DNA of 10,395 nt, taken from NCBI GenBank assembly GCA_031276475.1, contig JAISMZ010000248.1:1-10395 (forward strand), read 5' to 3'. The notes below the pieces were generated by a model. The model saw only the letters and a program-made list of their open reading frames with translations, searched no databases and had not been told where the DNA came from. The position numbers and the translations under genes were made by a program. The first letter of the stretch is position 1; the number at the start of each line of letters is the position of its first letter. Below are positions 5,583-10,395 of the stretch, in pieces. The DNA comes from Coriobacteriales bacterium. Lineage in GTDB: Bacteria; Actinomycetota; Coriobacteriia; Coriobacteriales; UBA8131.

Positions 5583-6308
5583 ATGGCACAGAGTGCAGTA
5601 GCATATGACCAAAGCAGCGCCTGGGAGCTGCCGCGTCGGACTAACGTGGCCGCAATGCCCGCGCGGCGCCGTTATAGCCAGCAGGCGCGTCTCGACGCCC
5701 GCTCCGCCCGAGCGGCACGCGAAAGCGCACAGCCGCAGCCTCGGGAGCAGCCCTATCTGAGGCCGATACCGGGGCGCAGAAGCGCCGCCGCGACCCGACC
5801 GCGCCTGAGTCCACTGCTCAAGACCGGCATCGTGATGGCGATGGTGGCACTCGTGGTGGTCATGCTGGTGAGCATTAGCCGCGTCGTCCTGATCAATCTC
5901 ACCGCCGAAGCTTCGGTGAGGGCCGAGGAGCTGTCCGCAGAGATTGCCGCAGCCCAGGCGGAAGGACTGAAGTTGGAGATACAGCACGCGCTGGCGGCCA
6001 GCTCCACCTCCATTCAAAAACAGGCGACGCAGCTTGGCATGGTGCCGGCGACAAGTGAGGCACTGCCGGCCGCCACCAGTCTTTCCCCCGCTGCTCGTGC
6101 GGCAACGGATGCCGCGATTGAGCGACGCCAGGCCGAGCAGGCTGCCGCCGCCGAGAGCCTGGCCGCCCATCAGCGCGCCGCCGAGGCTGCGGCTGCCGCT
6201 GCCCAACGAGCCGCAGAGAACGCCGCTGCCCAGGAGAACGCTGCTGCCGCAGAGAGCGCCGCTGCCGCAGAGAACGCCGAAGCTGCCAGGGGTACTCAGA
6301 ATGGTTGA
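5583..6308 (+). CDS. ftsL: FtsL-like septum formation protein with Ala/Glu-rich tail
   Basis: FtsL is a single-pass membrane protein that, with a DivIC/FtsB partner, links the divisome to FtsW-FtsI. The 241-residue protein has a basic, disordered cytoplasmic N-terminus (1-80), one membrane helix (about 82-104), a short coiled-coil stretch rich in Glu and Ala (about 107-135) and QATQLGMVPA (147-156), which resembles the A-x-x-L-G-M motif ending typical FtsL/DivIC domains. A long Ala/Glu/Gln-rich helical tail (about 165-237) follows, built partly from six-residue repeats. FtsL is normally about 90-180 residues. Sequence identity in this family is low, so the call rests on topology, this motif and the position between rsmH and ftsI. 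AAGGATAG (5573-5580) is the ribosome binding site. The stop overlaps ftsI by 8 bp. Confidence 0.8.
   Translation: MAQSAVAYDQSSAWELPRRTNVAAMPARRRYSQQARLDARSARAARESAQPQPREQPYLRPIPGRRSAAATRPRLSPLLKTGIVMAMVALVVVMLVSISRVVLINLTAEASVRAEELSAEIAAAQAEGLKLEIQHALAASSTSIQKQATQLGMVPATSEALPAATSLSPAARAATDAAIERRQAEQAAAAESLAAHQRAAEAAAAAAQRAAENAAAQENAAAAESAAAAENAEAARGTQNG
6216..6287 (+). repeat. Four 18-bp tandem repeats in the ftsL tail
   Basis: Four in-frame 18-bp units encode ENAAAQ, ENAAAA, ESAAAA and ENAEAA. The bases are nearly the same from unit to unit (GAGAACGCCGCTGCC-type), so the units probably arose by slippage or unequal recombination, and the count may differ between strains without shifting the frame. 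Confidence 0.8.
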
Positions 6309-8493
6309 GAAGCATACGCGAACCTCGTCCGGTTCGTCGCGCCGTCGCTCACGCCGCGGTGCCCACGCCGCTGCAGCCGGTGGCGCCAAGGCCACCATCA
6401 ACAAGGGCTCGCGCCTGATGGGCCAGGGCCTGGGCACCCTGATAGGTTCCTGGGCCAATCGCGATGCCGCCGTCGTAGCCTTCTTCATGTTCCTGACGGT
6501 GGCCCTGGTGGTTCGGCTGAGCATGGTGATGATCTTTGAGGCGCCCTCGCTGCGGGCCAATGCCCAGGAGCAACGTACCGTCAGCTATGACCTGATTGCC
6601 CGCCGGGGCACCATTTACGACCGTAGCGGCAACATCTTGGCCTTAAGCGTTGATGCCAGCAGTGTCTATGTCGATCCCAGCAAGGTCGCCAACCCCGAGG
6701 CGACCGCAACAGCGCTGCGAGCGGTACTCGGCGGCACCCAGCAGTTCTACCTCGACAGGATCAACGGATCGGCCTCACCGACCTTCAACTATATCTATCG
6801 CAAGATAGAGCCAGGCTTGGTTGAGGAACTCAAGGCGGCCGATGAAAAGTATCGTGAGGATTACATTGCCAGCCTGCCCGTCGGCGATGATATCCCCGCG
6901 GACATCGTCACACCGTTGACCGGCATCAACTACCTCAACGATCCCAAACGGGTCTACCCTTATGGCGCGGTGGGAGCGCAGGTCATTGGCGCCGTGGACA
7001 GCGACGGCATCGGCATCTCCGGTATCGAGAAAGCCTACGACGCCATTTTGCGCGGCGTTAACGGCTCGGTGCGCACCGAGCGGGGCAAGGACGGTCGACC
7101 GATTCCCGGCGGATTTCATCAGGAGCAGCCCGCCTCCGACGGTCAAAATATCATTCTCACCGTAGACATCGACCTTCAGGCCCGCGTCGAGAGCAGCCTG
7201 GCTGACTACGGTAGTCGTTACGAATGTGATAATGCTAATGCGCTTTTACTGGATGGCGCGTCCGGAGAGATTCATGCCGCAGCATCACTGCCGTTGTACG
7301 ATCGCGAAAAGGTCACGAGTGAGGATGTGCAAAAGGGCGCGACCACCTGTAAAGCCATCACTTTTGGCTACGAGCCCGGATCGGTGTTAAAAAGCGTGAC
7401 GGCCGCAGCGGCGTTGGAGCACAATGTCCTCAACACCGAAGACCGCATTGGCGTTCCGGCCGCTTTAAAGCTTGACGAGTACGAGATAACCGACTCCTTT
7501 GAGCATGGTGCGATGGAGATGAGCTTTCGCGAGATCCTCGTTCACTCGTCCAATATTGGAATATCTTTAATTGAGGATAAAATAGGTGACGAGGCTTTCC
7601 ATGCGATGCTCAGCGGCGCCGGTTTTGGGCAACCGACCCATGTGGATTATCCTGGCGAGGCCATCGGCCTGATGTCAGAGCTTGAGGATTGGAACGTTGT
7701 CTCGCGGGCTACGATGGCGTTTGGGCAGGGGATTCAGGTCTCGTCTTTGCAGGTTGCGAGTTTTTACGGAGCAATTGCCAATCATGGCGTACAGATTCAG
7801 CCGCATCTGCTGATGGCGCGGCCCAACCAGGACCGACAGCCAGAGTACAGCGCCAGGCGCGTTATGTCTCAGGATAGTGCCGAGCGGCTGGAAAGCATGT
7901 TGCGCTCAGTGGTTGAGATTCACGCCCCGGCCGCAGACATCCCGGGGTATCAGGTGGTGGGTAAGACCGGCACTGCCGAGAAGGCATCCTCGGAGGGCGG
8001 CTACCTGCAAGATAACCATATCGTCAGCTTTGTTGGTTACCTCGCCAATGCCAGCAGCCAGATGGTCTGTCTAACCTCCTTTGACAATCCTTTGCAGCAG
8101 CTGACGGCGCCGCCAACGCAACCGTTGTTCAAAGACATCATGTCTTATCTGACCAATCACTCGATGGTCACTGCTGTTGACGCAATCGATGAAGCTAAGG
8201 CCGCCCTGGCCGCCGCCGCCCGCGTTGGTGAGCTGGATGCGCCGGCTGCGGGCGCGGGTGCGGATGCAGACGGCGTGGCCGGCAGTGCCGCAGGTACTCC
8301 TGTGGAGAACTCCGGTACAGCCGCAGGCAGCGACTCTGGCGCGGCTGCAGGTTCCGGTGACCTTGCAGCTTCCGGCGATGAGTCCAGTCGCCTGACCTTA
8401 TCCACTCCCCGAGGCTATGCGCTCAACGACTCCGCCGCCCAGCCCGTTTTAAGCGGTGAGCGTGAGGGTTGGCTGCTGGACACCAGCGGCTGA
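6301..8493 (+). CDS. ftsI: Septal peptidoglycan transpeptidase FtsI (PBP3-type, class B)
   Basis: FtsI cross-links septal peptidoglycan outside the membrane, partnered with the glycosyltransferase FtsW. The 730-residue protein has a basic, Ser/Arg-rich cytoplasmic end (1-55), one membrane helix (about 57-79), the class B pedestal motif RRGTIYDRSGNILA (101-114), and a transpeptidase domain with the three catalytic motifs: S361-V-L-K364 (nucleophile Ser; STFK is commoner), S416-S-N418 and K555-T-G-T. After about residue 620 comes a roughly 110-residue tail, mostly Gly, Ala, Ser and Asp; no PASTA domain is seen. The reading frame is open back to 6034, but ATG 6301 is the right start: AGGGG (6288-6292) precedes it by eight bases, it overlaps the ftsL end by 8 bp, and the protein then begins before the membrane helix as usual. 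Confidence 0.95.
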   Translation: MVEKHTRTSSGSSRRRSRRGAHAAAAGGAKATINKGSRLMGQGLGTLIGSWANRDAAVVAFFMFLTVALVVRLSMVMIFEAPSLRANAQEQRTVSYDLIARRGTIYDRSGNILALSVDASSVYVDPSKVANPEATATALRAVLGGTQQFYLDRINGSASPTFNYIYRKIEPGLVEELKAADEKYREDYIASLPVGDDIPADIVTPLTGINYLNDPKRVYPYGAVGAQVIGAVDSDGIGISGIEKAYDAILRGVNGSVRTERGKDGRPIPGGFHQEQPASDGQNIILTVDIDLQARVESSLADYGSRYECDNANALLLDGASGEIHAAASLPLYDREKVTSEDVQKGATTCKAITFGYEPGSVLKSVTAAAALEHNVLNTEDRIGVPAALKLDEYEITDSFEHGAMEMSFREILVHSSNIGISLIEDKIGDEAFHAMLSGAGFGQPTHVDYPGEAIGLMSELEDWNVVSRATMAFGQGIQVSSLQVASFYGAIANHGVQIQPHLLMARPNQDRQPEYSARRVMSQDSAERLESMLRSVVEIHAPAADIPGYQVVGKTGTAEKASSEGGYLQDNHIVSFVGYLANASSQMVCLTSFDNPLQQLTAPPTQPLFKDIMSYLTNHSMVTAVDAIDEAKAALAAAARVGELDAPAAGAGADADGVAGSAAGTPVENSGTAAGSDSGAAAGSGDLAASGDESSRLTLSTPRGYALNDSAAQPVLSGEREGWLLDTSG

Positions 8494-8714
8494 GATGATG
8501 GCCGCGATGCCTTTTCGGAGCAGCTGGACCGTCGGTTCGCCTGCCAGTCCGACTGCCTGTTTTGGGCTATCACAGCCGGGTCGTGTCCCGTGCCTCACCT
8601 TCCCAAACAGCGAGGCGTCGAGTCTGGCTTTTGCCGTGGTTCACTGCGTCTGCCTGTTCCGCTCGCTGCCGATGCGGTATCATATAGGAATGCAAACCAG
8701 GAGATAATTCGCCC
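8494..8714 (+). promoter_or_regulatory. ftsI-murF gap with possible weak murF promoter; no murE
   Basis: This 221-bp gap is large for the cluster. TATCAT (8678-8683) could be a -10 element for murF, but the -35 position (TGTTCC, 8655-8660) is poor. AGGAGAT (8699-8705) is the murF ribosome binding site. Frames crossing the gap encode nothing I recognise, and no piece of murE is visible. Confidence 0.3.
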
Positions 8715-10163
8715 ATGGATATGTCAATCGCTCAAATAGCGGCGTTCAGCCAAGCTCGCGTCGTCGTTGCCGCGCCCGACCCTGAGCGTCGGATAACCCG
8801 TTTTGGCTGGGACTCCCGCGCCGTTCAGCCGGGCTCGTTGTTCGTCGCCTTTCCCGGCGAGCGCGTAGACGGCAACGACTTTATCGCTTCTGCCCTGAGC
8901 GCCGGCGCCGCTGTCGTGCTCGCTTCGCGTCCACTCGCGGCCACCCAGGACGGCGCCACCCTCTGTAGAGCCGCCCAGGACGCCGGCGCCGCCATTCTCG
9001 AGGTCGCTCGTGCAGACGCCGTCGCCGCCTTTCAACGCCTGGCTGGCGGCTACCGCGGGCTGCTCACTGCACGCACGGTAGGCATCACCGGCTCCAGCGG
9101 CAAGACCACCACCAAGGACATGGTCGCCGCCGTACTTTCCAGCACCTACAATACCACCGCCACTCAGGGCAATTACAACAACGAAATCGGCCTGCCGGCA
9201 ACCATCCTGGCCGCCGGTGAAGCCACCGAGATGCTGATCTGCGAGATGGGCATGCAAGCCCTCGGCGAGATCGCTGAGTTGGCGGCCATCGCCGCGCCGC
9301 AGATTGGCGTGATCACCAACATCGGCGTCACTCATTGCAAAAGTGTTGGTTCTCGTGAGAATATCGCCCGTGCCAAGGCCGAATTGATTGAGGCCCTGCC
9401 TGAGCACAACGGCATCGCCATCCTCAACGGCGACGACGCCTTTACGCCCTTCATCCGCGAGCAGGCCCAGACGGCCAGTCGCGATATTCGAGTCGTGCTC
9501 TATGGCCTGGGCGCGCATAACGACATCCGCGCTGCGCACATTGACTATGACGAGCAGGGGCGGCCCAGCTTCGATCTCTGGCTGCCCGACGGCCGTCCGC
9601 GTCAGGCGAGTCTGGCGCTGCAAGGCGAGCACAACGTGCTCAACGCTTTGGCGGCGGCAGCGGTTGGCATAGTCGCCGGGGTCACGCCGGAGGCCATCCT
9701 GCGCGCCCTGGCCCTCTGTCGGCCTGCGGCAATGCGTCAGGAGGTGCACGAGACCGCCAGCGGCGTTACCGTCATCGACGACACCTACAATGCCAATCCC
9801 GACTCGATGCGCGCGGCTTTGGCCCTGCTCAACCGCCTGCCGCACGAACGAATGCATATCGCCGTCCTCGGCGATATGTACGAGCTGGGCAGTGAGGAGC
9901 AGGCCTTTCATCGCGAGGTGGGGGCCTACGCTCACATCAACCGGCTCGATCTGCTGATAACTGTGGGCGACCTGGGCGCCCAAATCGCTGCCGGCGCGCG
10001 AGAAATCGGCAGGGCGGACGCAGCAGTGGTTACCTGCTCCACACCCGCCGAGGCACTGGAGGCACTCCTGCCTTACCTCAGCAGGCGGCCGATAATTCTT
10101 GTTAAAGCCTCGCGCGGTATGCGTTTGGAGCAAGTTGTGGAGGAGGTCCTGGCGCGATGCTAG
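8715..10163 (+). CDS. murF: UDP-N-acetylmuramoyl-tripeptide--D-alanyl-D-alanine ligase MurF
   Basis: MurF is the cytoplasmic ATP-dependent ligase that adds D-Ala-D-Ala to UDP-MurNAc-tripeptide. The 482-residue protein shows the Mur ligase plan: an N-terminal UDP-binding part with WDSR and LFVAFPGERVDG (42-53), the ATP loop GITGSSGKTTTK (123-134), GNYNNEIGLP (152-161), EMGM (177-180), ITNIGVTH (200-207), the conserved ARAKAE (218-223) whose lysine is usually carbamylated, GEHNVLNALAA (304-314), DDTYNANPDS (355-364), LGDMYELG (385-392) and KASRGMRLE (464-472). GNYNNEIGLP and DDTYNANP distinguish MurF from MurE. AGGAGAT lies about ten bases before the ATG; the in-frame ATG at 8721 is possible but is farther from it. 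The stop overlaps mraY by 7 bp. Length and all motifs look normal. Confidence 0.96.
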   Translation: MDMSIAQIAAFSQARVVVAAPDPERRITRFGWDSRAVQPGSLFVAFPGERVDGNDFIASALSAGAAVVLASRPLAATQDGATLCRAAQDAGAAILEVARADAVAAFQRLAGGYRGLLTARTVGITGSSGKTTTKDMVAAVLSSTYNTTATQGNYNNEIGLPATILAAGEATEMLICEMGMQALGEIAELAAIAAPQIGVITNIGVTHCKSVGSRENIARAKAELIEALPEHNGIAILNGDDAFTPFIREQAQTASRDIRVVLYGLGAHNDIRAAHIDYDEQGRPSFDLWLPDGRPRQASLALQGEHNVLNALAAAAVGIVAGVTPEAILRALALCRPAAMRQEVHETASGVTVIDDTYNANPDSMRAALALLNRLPHERMHIAVLGDMYELGSEEQAFHREVGAYAHINRLDLLITVGDLGAQIAAGAREIGRADAAVVTCSTPAEALEALLPYLSRRPIILVKASRGMRLEQVVEEVLARC

Positions 10164-10395
10164 GCGATACCATCCTCGCACAGTACCCGACCTTCCTGGT
10201 CTTTCTCTCGATCTTCATTGCCCTGGCGATAACCATGGTAGTGCTGCCGCTGTGGATCCGCCTGCTCGCAATTCGTCAAATCGGACAACAAATTCGCGCT
10301 GACGGCCCTCAGCACCATCTTGTCAAACAGGGCACCCCAACGATGGGCGGCGTGGTTATCCTGATAGCGATATTTGTGACGGTGATACTCTTTGG
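10157..10395 (+). CDS. mraY: Phospho-N-acetylmuramoyl-pentapeptide-transferase MraY, 5' part
   Basis: MraY is the integral membrane enzyme that transfers phospho-MurNAc-pentapeptide from UDP to undecaprenyl phosphate, making lipid I. The first 79 codons are visible; the frame runs off the window, so the gene is partial because of the window edge, not broken. Residues 12-38 form the first membrane helix. Residues 42-65 form the conserved cytoplasmic stretch with IGQ.IR, DGP (49-51), K57 and GTPTMGG (59-65), and a second membrane helix begins at about 66. AGGAGGT (10141-10147) inside the murF end is a strong ribosome binding site nine bases before the ATG, and the start overlaps murF by 7 bp, so translation is coupled to murF. 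Confidence 0.95.
   Translation, partial: MLGDTILAQYPTFLVFLSIFIALAITMVVLPLWIRLLAIRQIGQQIRADGPQHHLVKQGTPTMGGVVILIAIFVTVILF

Noticed and set aside
4728..6560. Very long open frame on the minus strand (610 codons) opposite rsmH, ftsL and ftsI
   Set aside because: It lies antisense to clearly conserved genes, has no recognisable family and is rich in Ala, Arg and Gly as expected for the complement of GC-rich coding DNA.
8494..8743. Open frame continuing about 80 codons in frame after the ftsI TGA, as if by stop readthrough
   Set aside because: The peptide shows no domain, the ftsI tail is already complete and low-complexity, and open frames of this length are common in GC-rich DNA.
8724..10181. 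Long minus-strand open frame (485 codons) opposite murF
   Set aside because: MurF is unmistakable on the + strand with all its motifs; the antisense frame is a codon-bias shadow.

Overview
The window holds the 5' part of a division and cell wall (dcw) gene cluster, read left to right on the + strand: mraZ, rsmH, an ftsL-like gene, ftsI, murF and the start of mraY. Upstream lies a separate two-gene unit encoding a BioB/HydE-like radical SAM enzyme and an ArsM-family methyltransferase, set between repeat-rich stretches. The GC-rich, Ala-rich coding style, the long low-complexity tails on MraZ, FtsL and FtsI, the gene order and the many 'acaGGGACGG' palindromes suggest an actinobacterium, most likely of the Coriobacteriia (Eggerthellaceae-like). 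That placement is inference; no rRNA or species marker is present.

Layout. 1-995: no confident gene. It has a probable terminator for a gene left of the window (90-113), one copy of a 299-bp repeat (165-463), a 10-bp tandem repeat, REP-like palindromes (131-158, 498-527, 672-784), a possible relic of a gene end on the minus strand (787-873) and an AT-rich presumed promoter zone (871-917). 996-3073: the radical SAM gene and the methyltransferase gene, overlapping by one base (TGATG), so surely co-translated. 3074-3829: a 22-bp perfect hairpin (3123-3171), the second 299-bp repeat copy (3196-3494, same orientation, same length, about 92% identical by hand count), more REP-like sequence, and the mraZ promoter. 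3830-10395: the dcw cluster, tightly packed (ftsL/ftsI overlap 8 bp, murF/mraY overlap 7 bp), with two looser joints: 153 bp between rsmH and ftsL, where a small Ala/Val-rich hydrophobic ORF fits (5407-5574), and 221 bp between ftsI and murF, where murE would stand in many other bacteria.

How the genes work together. MraZ is the cluster's DNA-binding regulator and RsmH methylates 16S rRNA. FtsL and FtsI are divisome membrane proteins for septal peptidoglycan synthesis. MurF finishes the UDP-MurNAc-pentapeptide that MraY loads onto the lipid carrier. The radical SAM/ArsM-like pair is functionally unrelated to this pathway. The methyltransferase has the cysteines and the C-terminal region of arsenite methyltransferases, so the pair may make or process an organoarsenical, but the radical SAM substrate is unknown. 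The bracketing direct repeats suggest that the pair is a cassette that was inserted, or could be lost, next to the dcw operon.
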